DNA of 44,958 nt from Hypholoma sublateritium FD-334 SS-4 (lineage: Eukaryota; Basidiomycota; Agaricomycetes; Agaricales; Strophariaceae): positions 655,287-700,244 of the forward strand of contig KN817525.1 in assembly GCA_000827495.1 (NCBI GenBank), written 5' to 3'. The position numbers were made by a program, and so were the translations under genes. This document shows, piece by piece, positions 19,271 to 31,082 of this stretch. Each line of letters starts with the position of its first letter. Positions within the stretch are counted from its first letter, which is position 1. Below the pieces are notes generated by a model. The model had not been told where the DNA came from and made no database searches. It saw nothing but the letters and a program-made list of their open reading frames with translations.

Positions 19271-20875
19271 TCATTTTGCTGTGAACTGATCCGCGTCGAA
19301 AGAGAGGTCGTCGAAGTGGAATGAGTCAAGCCGCATCTCGAGGCTCGCGTCTCCGTCTTCATCAAGGTCAGACGCTTGCATGTGAGCTGGGGGACCTTTT
19401 CCAAATCGTTTTGATGACATTGCCTCCCAACTGTGCTTGAGACTGCTTGACCGCGACTTGCGAGGTGTTATGTTAGGGGTTGACACAGTGTTTAGGTCTA
19501 ATCCTAGACCAAGTCCAAGATTCAAACCAACATTGGCATCAAATACTGACTCGAAGCTTTCAAACGCTGGGAGGTCAGTTGGATCCTTCGGGCTGACGAG
19601 GCGAACAGAGTTCACCTCCTCAGTGCTGGTGGGTGTCTGTGGGCCCGTGGTTAGAACGGACGACATGACGGATGCAGGGGTAGATGTGGTTGAGCGCGGT
19701 GTAGGGGTTGTGCGTCCCGAATCTTCGGGTTCAGCAGAAGGAGGGGTGGCAGTTGAAGAGGCGGCTGAGAATGAAAATAGCTTTTGAAGGGTTACCGAGA
19801 TGCGTCGCGTAGTTGATTTGGAACTGGAAGTGGTAGGGGTGGGAGATGTTGCGCGAAGGCGGGCTTCTTCGTGTTCGGCAGCTGTGTATAATGAAGGGCG
19901 GCGAGATAGAGGTTTGGAAGGCGCGTGAATTGAGGGAGGAGGTGATGTGATGGAAGACGACTCAGTAAGAGACATAGGAGGTCGATCATACAGTGAAGCC
20001 ATTGATGACTGGGATTTCAAGGATGGCGGAGTAAATAGCTCTGAAAGCGTTTTGGACGCCCGGCGAACCACTGTAGGTGATCTCGGTCTGTCCACAACCT
20101 CAGTTTGTGGCAGCGAAGGAACAGGCGGAACCGTGGGGGCTGGTAAAGGCGGGGGAGGCGCATCTTGTCCTTTTGGTTTTGAACGCAGTGTCCCTGTCAG
20201 AGACCGGAACACTTTGGACGCGCGAGCCTTCAGAGTAGCCGTACGTTTTACTCCAGGGTGCGATCCTGTTCCTTCCTGTATGTCGGCGCCATTCTGCACG
20301 CCTGCTCTTGTCTTTCGACTGACTTTGACCACCTCGATCACGTCCGAATCGTCGGCCACATTTCGCATAGTATCTCGAGGTTGGTGGCGGGTACTTTCGT
20401 GAATGGAATTGGGGTCATCTTCAGCGCCAGTATCTTGTTCATATTCGGACTCTGTATCACTGTCGATATCGTCCTGCCCCCGATAATTGTCAGTTATCAG
20501 AGCATCCACGACGGAGACGTTTGCGAAGTTCTTTGGCGTAATTGTGGTATCCATCTCATCTGCACGTTCATTATACATCGGTGCGTACGCATCTGCTTCA
20601 GCCAAAGAGAAAAGAGAAGCAGTTTCCGGGCGTTCAATAACCTCCGAAAGAGCTGGATTCTCTGCATCGAAAAAGCACCACGCCGGTGTTTCGTCCTCTT
20701 CCGGAGGGACTACAAAGACATTGGGCATCTGCATGGCTGAATCCGGCGGGGTATAGGTGCTGGGCTTTCTGGCCGAGAAGAAAGAAGGAGCCATGGAGAA
20801 GAAAGAGAGCGCGGAAGGGAAAGCTGAACAGTCAACCTCACGGGTCAGCCCTGAATCACGTGTTCGCGTACTCAT
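19271..20875 (-). CDS. Uncharacterised disordered Ser/Thr/Pro-rich protein
   Basis: A single-exon frame of 534 codons on the minus strand. The N-terminal part contains a conserved-looking segment with KPSTYTPPDSAMQMPNVFVV and PPEEDETPAWCFFDAENP. The rest is Ser/Thr/Pro-rich, with basic clusters such as KSTTRRISVTLQKLFSF and SKTLSELFTPPSLKS that look like phosphorylation or short docking sites. The tail is acidic (DEDGDASLEMRLDSFHFDDL). No enzymatic domain or membrane segment is seen. I take the ATG at 20875, which has A at -3. A second ATG at 20794 (MAPSFFSARKPS) is a reasonable alternative and would leave more room for the promoter shared with tRNase Z, whose start codon is only 38 bp away from 20875. 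Confidence 0.7.
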   Translation of the reverse strand: MSTRTRDSGLTREVDCSAFPSALSFFSMAPSFFSARKPSTYTPPDSAMQMPNVFVVPPEEDETPAWCFFDAENPALSEVIERPETASLFSLAEADAYAPMYNERADEMDTTITPKNFANVSVVDALITDNYRGQDDIDSDTESEYEQDTGAEDDPNSIHESTRHQPRDTMRNVADDSDVIEVVKVSRKTRAGVQNGADIQEGTGSHPGVKRTATLKARASKVFRSLTGTLRSKPKGQDAPPPPLPAPTVPPVPSLPQTEVVDRPRSPTVVRRASKTLSELFTPPSLKSQSSMASLYDRPPMSLTESSSITSPPPSIHAPSKPLSRRPSLYTAAEHEEARLRATSPTPTTSSSKSTTRRISVTLQKLFSFSAASSTATPPSAEPEDSGRTTPTPRSTTSTPASVMSSVLTTGPQTPTSTEEVNSVRLVSPKDPTDLPAFESFESVFDANVGLNLGLGLGLDLNTVSTPNITPRKSRSSSLKHSWEAMSSKRFGKGPPAHMQASDLDEDGDASLEMRLDSFHFDDLSFDADQFTAK

Positions 20876-20913
20876 CCTCTTTTGAGTCCTGACTCCTTCT
20901 CTTGTCAACTACA

Positions 20914-22480
20914 ATGAACGAATTGAATATGGCCGTCACCTTTCTCGGGACTTCCAGTGGTGGAGGTCCTTCAGAGTCCAGAAATTGCTCTTCCCTTGTC
21001 TGTGATATGCTGGCAGACCAGTCCCTCTGGAGTACGTCTTCAAGCTTTCAGATCCGCGGTGCTTTATAACCAGCTTCCATTAGGATAGTGGTGGACTGTG
21101 CAGAAGGCACTGCGCGCCAATTTTCACTCCAGCCTCATTACAATAGGCCTCATGTACGCATCAATAAGATCTCAAAGATATTCATCACGCACATGCACGG
21201 TGTGTACAGTGCCTTTGTCGCCTTTCCGCTATCTCATTCCAAAGTAAAGCTGATCACATTATGGGTATCGTTCCCTTACTCCGAAATATTTTATTTCCTC
21301 CTCTCTCAGCTCCTCGGGCATCACATCAGTCTCCGGTAAGTCCATGCTTCATTAAACATGATGCAGTCATCCTTATTCTGGTTTAAAGCCTAAAACTATC
21401 GAAATATACGGACCAGCGGGCCTGCGGCTCTTCGTCCGCCAGGTAATGAAGATGACCCTCACTCGCACCTCGGATACATATGTTGTCCACGAGTTGCTGA
21501 CGACGGAAGACTCGATCACACCGTGCGATCTTCCTCCTGCTTCCGATAAAGCGCTGTCGAATATGCACACTCTACAATCGAATATTCTGCATCCCAGCGA
21601 AATTGCTGGACTGGACATCCGCGCTTCCCCCGATGGATTCTGGCGCGCCATCACCCAGGGTAAGGGTGTTAAGAGCCCAATAATTGTCGACGCAGGAGCC
21701 ATCCTGCATCGAGGTAAGTTGGTTTTCTCACACTCATGTTACATGCTTATATTCATTTATCCAGATCCCTGCATCGGATATACCTTTACTGAAGTAAAAC
21801 ATCCTTCCAGAAAGCTCGTTATTCTTGGCGATACCTACGACCCTTCCCCGCTGATCCCGCTCTGCGTAAATCCTTCCCCGAGCCTCCTCGTGCATGAAGC
21901 CACTGATTCGTGTATATCGCGACACGCGGATTCGATGGGAAAGCTCTCTCGGAGATCAGCCAAGGAAGTCCACGACAAAGCGCTGGGGAAAGGTCACTCC
22001 ATCCCAGAGATGGCCGGAGAGTTTGCAAAATTAATCGGTGCTCGAGACCTCGTACTCAACCATATCGGCGGAAGGTACGCAGCAGTCATGTGTCACATCC
22101 CGTAATTACAATGTGGGCTTATCGTCTCTCTGCTTTCCAGGTTCCCGGCACCTCGGAACCCCCAAGACTATGACCGTCTCAAAATCATGCAGGATATAGA
22201 ACAAAGGGCAAGTGTTGCCTGGGGATCAGGGAAAAATGCGACGGCTGCCTGGGACTTTTTTCGCGTCTACATTCCGTACCACCCACGGCAAGACACTGCA
22301 AATTCAGGTTCAGGATTCGAAAATGTGGGACGGGCACCCTCCCACGATGACGAGACTGGCCGACCTCAGCCACCTAGCTCTCATAACCCTTCAACAGATG
22401 CTAATCGCCCTGACAAACGTCAGTCTAGACAGACAGATGTGTCACATTCAAATACCAATCAAAAAAGGAGGAAGCGATGA
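20914..22480 (+). CDS. tRNase Z, short form (ELAC1-like)
   Basis: Zinc endoribonuclease that trims the 3' trailer of precursor tRNAs. Exons 20914-21031, 21089-21199, 21250-21335, 21389-21713, 21765-22074 and 22141-22480 give 429 aa. The metallo-beta-lactamase fold starts at TFLGTSSGGGPSESRNCSSL. The zinc motif HxHxDH is rebuilt across an intron as ITHMHADHIMGIVPLLR. Later hallmarks are the IYGPAGLR strand, SPIIVDAGAILH, LVILGDTYDP, the LLVHEATD motif and LNHIGGRF near the last metal histidine. The length fits a short-form enzyme with a hydrophilic basic extension (ends KRRKR) rather than the duplicated long form. It is divergent from the minus-strand gene ending at 20875. Whether it acts in nucleus, cytosol or mitochondria cannot be told. 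Confidence 0.9.
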
Positions 22481-22592
22481 TTCTATGATTGGTTTTGTCT
22501 GGGCAATCTTTTTGTCCTAAAACAGTTGATTTCAATTGCTATCTACGAGAATGATACAAGAATGAGTTAATATCATACAAATGGCGGTCTGA

Positions 22593-22595
22593 CTA
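22593..22595. repeat. CTA target-site duplication (left copy)
   Basis: CTA directly precedes the left inverted repeat and matches CTA at 23392-23394 after the right one. Three bases alone could match by chance, but the position exactly at the ends of the inverted repeats supports a duplication. Confidence 0.6.
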
Positions 22596-23391
22596 CACCC
22601 CGGCAAGTTGAGGTTTTCAGGTCACCTCAAAACCGCCGAAAAAACTTGATCTTTTTAAGAAGTAGAAGTCTGGCCGAAAATGTGTAGTAAAATATTAATT
22701 TAAGAATACACCATATGTTGACTTCAATTTGAATAATAAGTTGCGTTAGGATTCCGCCTTAAAGCTTGACTTAAAACTTGATTCTCAGCACACAATAAAA
22801 TATAAATAGTTACAAGAGATTCAAATCAAATTTAGGACGGAAAATAAACATAATTTTCATGTCAGCTGAGAACCCTGCCGAAATGAAGAGATTCAGCTAA
22901 ATATTCTGCCATGCCGAAATTTTCAATATAATCCTTGTTTTCGGTGGGTACTGAAAATCTAAATTTGTATTGTACTGAAACTTTTGTGCAATTCGTTTCA
23001 GAACGGGATAAAATTGGAACTTCAGGCACAATTTCGGGTCTGCCGAGAACTAGGATAATATTAAGAAATTCGGCATGGAAAAAACAATAGTCAAATTTTG
23101 TAGTCTTTGCTATGTTCTCGGGACACACAATATTCAAAGTTATTGTTCATCTTATAATAGAAACAAAGCTTTACTATTATTCTCCGTTTTCCAGGCTACT
23201 GACAATCAGGTTTTCAGTTGTGTTTTGAGGTAGAAATATAACCCGACTGATTATTCTAATTGAAGTCAACATATAGTATGTCCGTAAATTAATATTTTAC
23301 TACACATTTTCGGCCAGACTTCTACTTCCTAAAAAGATCAAGTTTTTTCGGGGGTTTTGAGGTGACCTGAAAACCTCAACTTGCCAGGGTG
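22596..23391. mobile_element. 796-bp TIR DNA transposon, non-autonomous
   Basis: Terminal inverted repeats of about 145 bp flank the element. The left arm runs from 22596 (CACCCCGGCAAGTTGAGG) to about 22740. The right arm, about 23250-23391, is its reverse complement with a few mismatches and ends CCAGGGTG. The trinucleotide CTA occurs immediately outside both ends (22593-22595 and 23392-23394), a probable target-site duplication. The AT-rich interior has no transposase-like frame, so it is a non-autonomous, MITE-like copy. A 3-bp duplication with CAC ends is compatible with a CACTA/CMC-type family, but that placement is inference. Confidence 0.85.
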
Positions 23392-23700
23392 CTATGTATA
23401 TCTACTCGTTGTCTACTTGCGATCGTGATCTAGATCCAGGGTTCAAGGGAATGGTATAATAAGGAAGCTCAGTGCTACAAGAAGGGTTGGGTTGGAGATA
23501 ATAAAAAAGATAATATCCAAGCTCGTAAACGAGAGTGTAGGTCATACGACATCTGATGCTGAGCATGTATGTCATGGCAATACGACAACACGATAGAAAT
23601 TGAAGATAATAATACAATTGCTTTCGTTAGGACTTCAGAGGGCAGCGATTAGCGGGTGCTTTACTGGTAAAGTAATAGAAGGGCTGGGTTCATTAATTTC

Positions 23701-26024
23701 TCATGTCGAAGATTCCAAGGTAGGCGTCGCGGTCACGGGAATGACTGTTTCCATCGTCAGGGTCTTGCGATGCTTTGCCAGAGTGTGGGTGGCCATCCGT
23801 GTCATCAAGTCGTTACGTTCGTAGATGGTGCCCTCCGTCTGCGACGAATGCACCGTAATAGTGTTCGGTGCAGAGGGAGGTAGCGTGTCGGCCGCTTTGT
23901 ACGCGAACGCGGAGCGCTTCCTGATCCACCAGCCATATTTCTGCAGAATATTCTCAGCGTCAGTAATATACCGTGGGGAGCGAGGCATACGCCGACAGTC
24001 ACGCACGAAGAAGAGGAGTGGGATGGGCATGCACACGCTCGACAGCGCGGCGAAGACGCTCATCGCCCACTGGTCGCCCAGAGCGGAGAACATGTAGGGG
24101 GCCAACAGCGGGAATACCGCGCCGCAGGTGCAGCGCAGGACCACGGTCGCGGCGATTGCGCTCGCGAAGTAGATGCCGTACGTATCCATGAGGTAAGTTG
24201 TCAGGCTCTGCATGATTTGCGCGACACCCACGCCGAATGGGACGCCCGCCAAAATGGGTACGATCCATGGCACTGTCGGCGACGACGTCCTGAGAAAAGA
24301 TCGAGACGGTTAGGTAGGGAGATTGTTAGATGTGGCGTGTAACGCACCAGGCGAACCACCAGAGCCCGATTGGCACTAGTATAGCGCCGATTATGGCCAT
24401 GTGCAAGCGACTGTTTCCAGTCAAATTATCTGCAAGATGTCCAAGAATTACGAATGATGTACGTACGCTTCTGGAGGCGCACGACCTGTCTCACTCGCAT
24501 CCATACTTTTCCAGTAAAGTCGGTCTTGGATTGATTGGGATGATATTCCGAGAATTATGCCTAATCCTATACCAAGAAAGGCGAGACCGCCCTGGCCTGT
24601 GGTAAAATGACGGTGGTTCTCGAAAACAATCGGAAATCCAGAGAACAGCGAAAAGAGGGTGCCGTATACGATAGATATGTAGATTGCCAGAAAGAGCACG
24701 ATGGGTTCCGTGACCAGGAAGACTGCGTATCATAGATCAGAAAAGTCAAAAGAAATCGAAGGCGTAAAATTTACGACGTACCAAATGGTCTGCTGAAGTT
24801 GTTCCTCAAAACTTGGCCGTGTGACTTTGATTGATTTTGGTAGTGGACGGAGACAAAGTGTACTTGTTCCCCAGAGGCCTTGAACAACCTTTCGGCGCGC
24901 CAACGTAGAAGGACTGGGGCATACTGTAGGCTCTGGTTAGCAGTTATTGCATACAGCAGGGTATGTAACATACCGTTTCTGGTGTGAGGAAGTAACCAGT
25001 AATGAATGTAAGAGCCGAGAAGATGAACATTAACCAGAATGTGAAATGCCACCCAAGGCGGGGGTCCTCTACAACGAAACCTCCGACAATAGGTCCGATT
25101 ACTAAATTTATTTTGTATTCAGAGAAATGTACTTCACGACGCGCTGAAATATTACCTGGCCCAAGAAAGGGAATTGTTGCATAGATTGCGGATGCTAACC
25201 CGCGTTCGCGAAAGCTCCATATATCGCTGACGGCTCCGCCGGCATTTGTAAGAGCTGGGCCGACATTAAGTCTGGGGTATGCACGGCGGATATACAATAA
25301 CTCACGAGAAGAGCCGAAGATACCGGTGAGAAGGCGACAAGAAAGTAAAGTAGCTAGATTGTAGCTTAGGGCCCCTTGGACCTGGAAGATTGTGTACAGC
25401 GATAGCGTTACGAGGAATACAATGCGCTGATAAGTATGCACCATGTGAGTATTAGATACTTGCGATTGAAAATAAAGACTGACTCTGCCAAACATCTGTT
25501 CCGGGAATTAATTATAGCACGTCAAGATAATTTATAGATGTTGAGTAACCAAATGAGTACTTGCCTCGCCCATGGAAGCGAAGATCAGCGGTCTATTTAG
25601 AGTGAAAATAATATAAGCGGCTGTCGGGCTTGTTTTGCTAAATCGACATACCCCAGCGCAAAGCCCAAAACATAGAGAGATGTACCAAGAATAGCAGCTT
25701 CGAAGGATATGCCCAAGTCTTGTGCTGTCTGTTTTAAACCGCCGGAATACGACGAACTGCCAAAGGAGACGGTCCAGGTACATAAAGCCAGCTGTTGACG
25801 ACATTGAAAGGCAGAATAGACAATAGAGAAATACTACAAACCTGCATGGTGATAATCCACTTTTTCGTTTTTGACCAATTGTACGGATCTTCGGGGTCAT
25901 TTAAATCCCAATCGACAATATATGGGTCCGTGGGGGTGCCAGATCCCAGATATGTGCGTTCTGTTACCGTTAGACGCGATTGTTTTTCGACATCTTGGTT
26001 CCCAACACTAGTGGGGGAAACCAT
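23701..26024 (-). CDS. MFS transporter, DHA1 drug/polyamine type
   Basis: Twelve-helix H+ antiporter-type exporter of the plasma membrane. Eleven exons on the minus strand join in frame from MVSPTSVGNQD to PTLESST, about 520 aa. Family marks: a cytosolic start ending DPEDPYNWSKTKKW, TVSFGSSSYSGG in helix 1, SMGEMFGRR after helix 2, GIFGSSPLTNAGGAVSDIW, VIGPIVGGFVVEDPRLGWHF, FGVGVAQIMQSLTTYLMDTY, and the end-of-transporter motif FFVRDCRRMPRSPRYI. Tpo1/Flr1-like members export polyamines, azoles or other toxicants, but the substrate here is unknown. The intron at 25496-25564 has a GC donor, and the intron at 24411-24466 uses the second AG because the first would create a stop. The adjacent transposon lies 309 bp beyond its 3' end. 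Confidence 0.9.
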
Positions 26025-26784
26025 GGCGGGTTAGGGGAATAATTGTACGACGCAAAGAGTTGAATTTATAGGATGCTAGATAGCACATTCTCGGCTAGGG
26101 AATACCGAAAGAGAAGGATTTAAGAAGATGAACGAGACCGATCGACGAGCTTTGATCATTACTTTTGGGAAGAGACTGGCTGGGATTGGCTATGCGAACG
26201 AGAAGTAGCGATTAACATGTTCGCCGGACTATGACGCTTGGCCAAGCTCGATGGGCAGACGCGCAGCAAAGCTTTGTGTGGTCTTCCAAAGTCTATGGGG
26301 GTGCTGGCCTTGTTCTTGTTTCGACAACAGACTTGTGAGATCGATGGGTGTTAGTCAGGCGCAAAGGCGTTCTCTTCTCGCTGGCGGTGTCGCGCTGGAT
26401 GTTTCGCAAGTGGATCTGGGAGGACATCTCGGAGATTGGGCAGGATCTCTGCACGTGCCCTGGTTCGACGCTGGCTCGCGTCGCGCCTCCATCATCGCAG
26501 TGCTGTCAGGCGAGGAGGAGCGAGGCCGGAGAGATCTGGACCGCCATGCCAACTAGATAGAGGACCTCTGTTGTGGCCTGTTTGGGGCTGTCACTTGACC
26601 TGATCAGTGCGGCCTCTGCTCCTCGTCTCCTCCTGTTCCCAGCACCCGACACAGCATCCTCCGCCTCCGCCGCCCACCAAGCCCCCCGTCAACGTCGTCC
26701 ACGCCATCGTCCCCAGAATCTCTGTCCTCATCGCCCGCCCACGCCCCCCACTCTGCATATTAACCACACACCCACCGCCTCACA
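26025..26784. other. Divergent intergenic region, no supported gene
   Basis: Spacer between the starts of the MFS gene (minus) and the GSK-3 gene (plus), holding both promoters. A GC-rich part (26250-26560) keeps several frames open on both strands, but none shows a domain, so I treat these as composition effects. A decayed gene is possible. A C-rich stretch just upstream of the GSK-3 start (26640-26760) looks like a 5' leader. Confidence 0.45.
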
Positions 26785-28388
26785 ATGGCAACGCACGGTC
26801 CAATCAACGGTGTAAAAGTATCTCGTGCGTACAATTCCCAAGTCTACCCGTCTTCTGTCTCTTATCCCCGCCCATATCACATCCCCAATCTGTCCTGTGT
26901 CCAACCCTTCTCCACCCCGTCGTCCAACCCCTGGCCCCCACACATCTAATCGCCGTCAATCGCCACGTGCTTGTACGACCCAGCCATCGACGACCCCAAC
27001 AAGGTGATCAAGGTCATTGCCTCCGAGGGCAAAAGCGGTGAGACGAGGGACCTCACATACACCAACTGCAAAGTCGCCGGAAATGGTTCCTTCGGTGTCG
27101 TATTCCAGGCAAAACTCGTCGGCCCTCCAAAGGACGGCGACGACATCGCCATCAAGAAAGTCTTGCAGGACAAACGCTTCAAGGTCCGTCCACCGGATCT
27201 AGTAATTGTCCCATCTTACCCTTTTCCAGAATCGCGAACTTCAAATAATGAGACTTGTATCCCATCCCAACGTAGTTGACCTGCGCGCGTTTTTCTATTC
27301 GAACGGGGACAAGGTGGGCTTTTTCCATCTCACAATCAAAATCAAGATCCGTCCTCACGGGGTCTGTAGAAAGACGAGGTTTACCTCAATCTCGTGTTGG
27401 AATATGTACCTGAAACTGTCTATCGTGCGAGCCGCCACTACGCAAAGCTCAAGCAACCCATGCCCATGCTCCAAATCAAACTGTACATGTACCAACTCCT
27501 GCGCTCGCTCGCCTACATCCATTCCGTCGGCATTTGTCATCGAGACATCAAGCCCCAGAATTTGCTCCTCAACCCAGCCACCGGCATCCTCAAACTGTGT
27601 GATTTCGGCTCTGCTAAGATATTGGTTTCAGGAGAGCCCAACGTCAGCTACATCTGCTCGAGGTACTACCGTGCTCCGGAACTCATTTTTGGTGCAACCA
27701 ACTACACCACCAACATTGGCAAGTCATGCCACCCACTATTATGTAGATGGCCATTAACCCATATGGCTAACAGACATTTGGTCAACGGGATGTGTCATGG
27801 CTGAGCTAATGCTCGGTCAACCTCTATTCCCCGGAGAGAGTGGCATCGACCAGCTGGTCGAGATTATCAAGGTGCTCGGCACACCTTCGCGCGAGCAGAT
27901 TAAGACCATGAATCCCAACTATATGGAGCACAAGTTCCCCCAGATCAAACCACACCCCTTCTCAAAAGTGAGTGAGGAAGGAAAACACTGCTATGGCGTC
28001 ATGCTTACCTGTCCAAGGTTTTCCGGCCACGCACGGCGCCCGAGGCCATTGACTTGGTCTCCAAACTCTTAGAATATACGCCTGGAGCGCGGTTGAGCGC
28101 AGTGGAGGCTATGGTGCACCCATTCTTCGACGAGCTGAAACAAGAAGGCGCAAGAATGCCAAACGGCAAGGATTTCCCGCCCCTTTTCAACTTTACCCGC
28201 GAAGGTGAGTGTGATATGACGCCTTGCCATGTGCACTGCTAACAATGGCAACAGAGCTTTCTGTGCGACCCGACCTTATTCGACAGTTGGTGCCGCCGCA
28301 GTGTGAACCGGAGCTGGCCTCGCGGTCGATTTTGCTGGACAACTTTGTGCCCATACCACTGGAGCAACTGAAGATCACGCTGGATTAA
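26785..28388 (+). CDS. Glycogen synthase kinase 3 (GSK-3)
   Basis: CMGC Ser/Thr kinase acting in nutrient, stress and cell-cycle signalling. Exons 26785-26824, 26984-27183, 27230-27313, 27370-27718, 27774-27967, 28018-28204 and 28255-28388 give 395 aa, the normal size. Visible motifs: glycine loop [16 protein letters not shown] lysine in [20 protein letters not shown], catalytic loop [27 protein letters not shown], and the activation-loop tyrosine in [17 protein letters not shown], the GSK-3 signature. The end is [14 protein letters not shown]. The first intron (26825-26983, 159 nt) is long for this window. The fourth (27719-27773) has a GC donor (GCAAGT) and must be used to give [20 protein letters not shown]. 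It lies 234 bp upstream of the Met30-type gene on the same strand. Confidence 0.96.
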
Positions 28389-28622
28389 ACGCGGAATCCT
28401 GCCTGAGCCTAGTAGCCTTGATTGCAATCGTTTCGGTTTCTCGCGATTCTCGTATATATCTTGAATTGAAATGTGATGAAGTGTACACACGAGATCAATA
28501 AATATTAAAGAGCGAAAATGATCGTAATTGGGATTGCGACATGTGGCGTGAATAGAACGTAAGCTTGGCATATTGCCCGCGCCGGTTATAATTCGTCCAG
28601 TCTCTCCTCCGTCCCGCCCAAA

Positions 28623-30715
28623 ATGCCTCCCAAACAGCAGGGCTACGTCTGCGACACAATCCCCGCCCCCCGACTCGCCAACGCACACGACCAGCACGTA
28701 TCCTTCCACGACGACGACGACGATCCCGAGCCCGCCCCTGTCCGGAAGCCAGAGACGCAGCCGTCCCCGCGCAAACTATGCGTCCGCCACCAGCGTATGG
28801 CCGACGAGGGCACCAATCTCAAGCTCCAACAGGTGTGCATATATGCGCCCTTTTTGTCCGCTGCTTATCGTTTTCAAGTCCCTAGATGCTTTGCCCGTCG
28901 CAGAGCGCGAAGCGATCAATGCCGTCTGGTCCAACTTTTCATCCTCCTCGCATCCCCAGCGTGCCCTCATCCTACAGGGCCTCCTCACCATGTGCTGCTT
29001 CTCTCAGCTCTCCTTGCTCACGGAGCAGCTCGCGCATCTCATCCGCATCGATCCTTTTGCAGTCCTCCCGCGTGAGGTCAGTCTGAAAATCCTCGGCTAT
29101 CTCGACGCCACCTCCCTGTGCCGTGCCGCTCAGGTAACTCGCCAGTGGAAGCACCTTGCGGACGATAACATCTTGTGGCGTGGCATCTGCGAGCAGCACA
29201 TCGGTCAAAAGTGCCACAAGTGCGGCTGGGGCCTCCCTGTCTTGGAGAAGAAGCGAGTCTATCGCCCAAAGTCAAAGTCGCCGTGTCCTTCTCCCGTGCC
29301 CTGCCCTCCTTCCCTGCCTCAGCCATTCCTCAAGCGCGGCACCCCGTGTTCCTCGGATTCCCTCTCCCCACCCCCTGCGAAGCGTCAGCGAACTGACAGC
29401 GCGTCGCCCGTGCCTGCAGATACCCCGCTTCCCGCCCCTTCATGTTCTTCCACTCATGACCAGGAAGCCAATTCCCTATCGTTACTTTCCACAGAATTGC
29501 CTGCAACCTCGGTTACACGACCTTGGAAAGATGTCTACAGCGAACGGATGACCGTCGAGCGCAATTGGCGGCGCGGGCGGTGTACAGTGCGCACATTCAA
29601 AGGGCACACCGATGGCGTCATGTGTTTGCAGTTTAACGAGGCGCTAACGCATCCTGCATTCCCTGTCCTCATCACCGGATCTTATGATCGCACCGTCCGT
29701 GTGTGGAATATGGAGACAGGCGAGCAACTACAGTGCATGAAGGGCCATACCCGCGCCGTGCGCGCGCTGCAATTTGACGAGGTCAAACTCATTACCGGCA
29801 GCATGGATCACAGTATTAAAGTGTGGGATTGGCGACGCGGGCAATGCATCCGGACCCTGAACGGGCACACCGACGGAGTTGTCTGCCTCAACTTTGACAG
29901 TAACGTGCTTGCCAGCGGCAGTGTCGATTCTACTGTCAAGGTCTGGAATTTGCGCACGGGGACTGCGTTTACCCTTCGCGGCCACTCGGACTGGGTCAAC
30001 GCCGTCCAGCTTTGGGACTCGAATGGGCCGAGCACATCTACAGTGGGCGCGTCTATTTTTGACGTCTCTGGATCGACATCCCCGATTGGCAATAATCTCT
30101 CCTCGCAAATCGATCCGGGCAAGATGCTCTTCTCGGCGTCGGACGACGGCACCATCAAGCTCTGGGATTTGAACCTGCGCACATGCGTCCGGCAATTCAC
30201 CGGGCATGTCGGGCAGGTGCAGAGCATGAAGCTGCTGATGGCGGACGAGTGCGACGATGAGGCAGGCGAGGAACCAGAGGCGCCTGCGGAGCCCACCGCC
30301 GACGCCGAGCCCACGACGGGGGTGGAGTCGCACAACCTACTCGTCCCCAAGCGCAAAAAACCGGTGCTCATTTCCGGCAGCCTAGACAACACGATCAAGC
30401 TCTGGGACATCGACACAGGTGAAGCAACGCGGACATACTTTGGGCACATCGAGGGCGTGTGGGGCGTCGCGAGCGATAAGATGCGGTTGGTCAGTGGCAG
30501 CCACGACCGCACGATCAAGGCATGTCTTCCTTTTTGATCCACGGGAGTTCACAATCTAACCAGATCCCCCACAGGTATGGTCGAGAGAGAAAGGAAGTTG
30601 CACGGCTACACTCGTCGGCCATCAGGCTGCTGTCAGCTGCATTGCCCTGGGCGAAGACAAAATTGTGTCTGGAAGCGACGACAATACGATCAAGGTCTGG
30701 AGTTTTAGCGGTTGA
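28623..30715 (+). CDS. F-box/WD40 protein, Met30/SconB type
   Basis: Substrate receptor of an SCF ubiquitin ligase. In fungi this subfamily (Met30, sulfur controller B) turns over sulfur-assimilation activators and affects cell-cycle entry. Exons 28623-28832, 28879-30519 and 30575-30715 give 663 aa. The F-box is at about residues 125-170 (FAVLPREVSLKILGYLDATS, then WKHLADDNILWRGICEQHI). It is followed by the subfamily mark KCHKCGWGLPVLEKKR and a Ser/Pro linker. A WD40 propeller fills the C-terminal half, with repeats such as TFKGHTDGVMCLQF, GHTRAVRALQFDEVKLITGS and GSDDNTIKVW. An acidic insertion of about 45 residues (DECDDEAGEEPEAP onward) interrupts the propeller. The last intron (30520-30574) uses a GC donor (GCATGT). 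Confidence 0.92.
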
Positions 30716-31082
30716 AACGGAGCATGAGGCGCCGCTTTTTTATTCGATAGATCCATAATTGTTGTATCCTTCTATTCGTCCCAAATTATTCGATTGCTGC
30801 ACATAGTGGAATAGGCGCGTTGTATATATTTAGATAGCTTGCAAAACATTGAGTGTGTTAAATGAGGAGCTTGTTTTGCCCACGCAGGGCGCCACGAACA
30901 AGGCGGCCATGTACGCATTGAACTTGAACTTGAACTGAAAATAAACTATCCAATAGGTTATATTGTAATGTATGGAAACTAAACGTACATATATAAGAAG
31001 CGAATGTAGTATTAAGAGGGTATGTACGTAATATCTAAGCCATGTTGAGGGAAAAGGAAATTGGTATAGTATAGTAGACGAA
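30716..31082. other. Convergent 3' flanks
   Basis: AT-rich spacer between the stop of the Met30-type gene and the stop of the kinase-RasGEF gene, holding both 3' UTRs. No gene recognised. A short run of GAACTTGAACTTGAACT is at about 30920-30936. Confidence 0.45.

Noticed and set aside
21200..21335. Metallo-beta-lactamase motif of tRNase Z as broken (THMHG then LLGHH)
   Set aside because: That reading uses the wrong acceptor. Splicing at 21249 gives the intact THMHADH motif in frame.
22862..23137. 91-codon frame inside the TIR element as a transposase
   Set aside because: Too short, AT-rich, and without a DDE or zinc-finger pattern. The element appears non-autonomous.
26251..26560. Plus-strand frames upstream of GSK-3
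   Set aside because: Two overlapping frames and one on the other strand are open at once in GC-rich DNA. No motif or splice site supports any of them.
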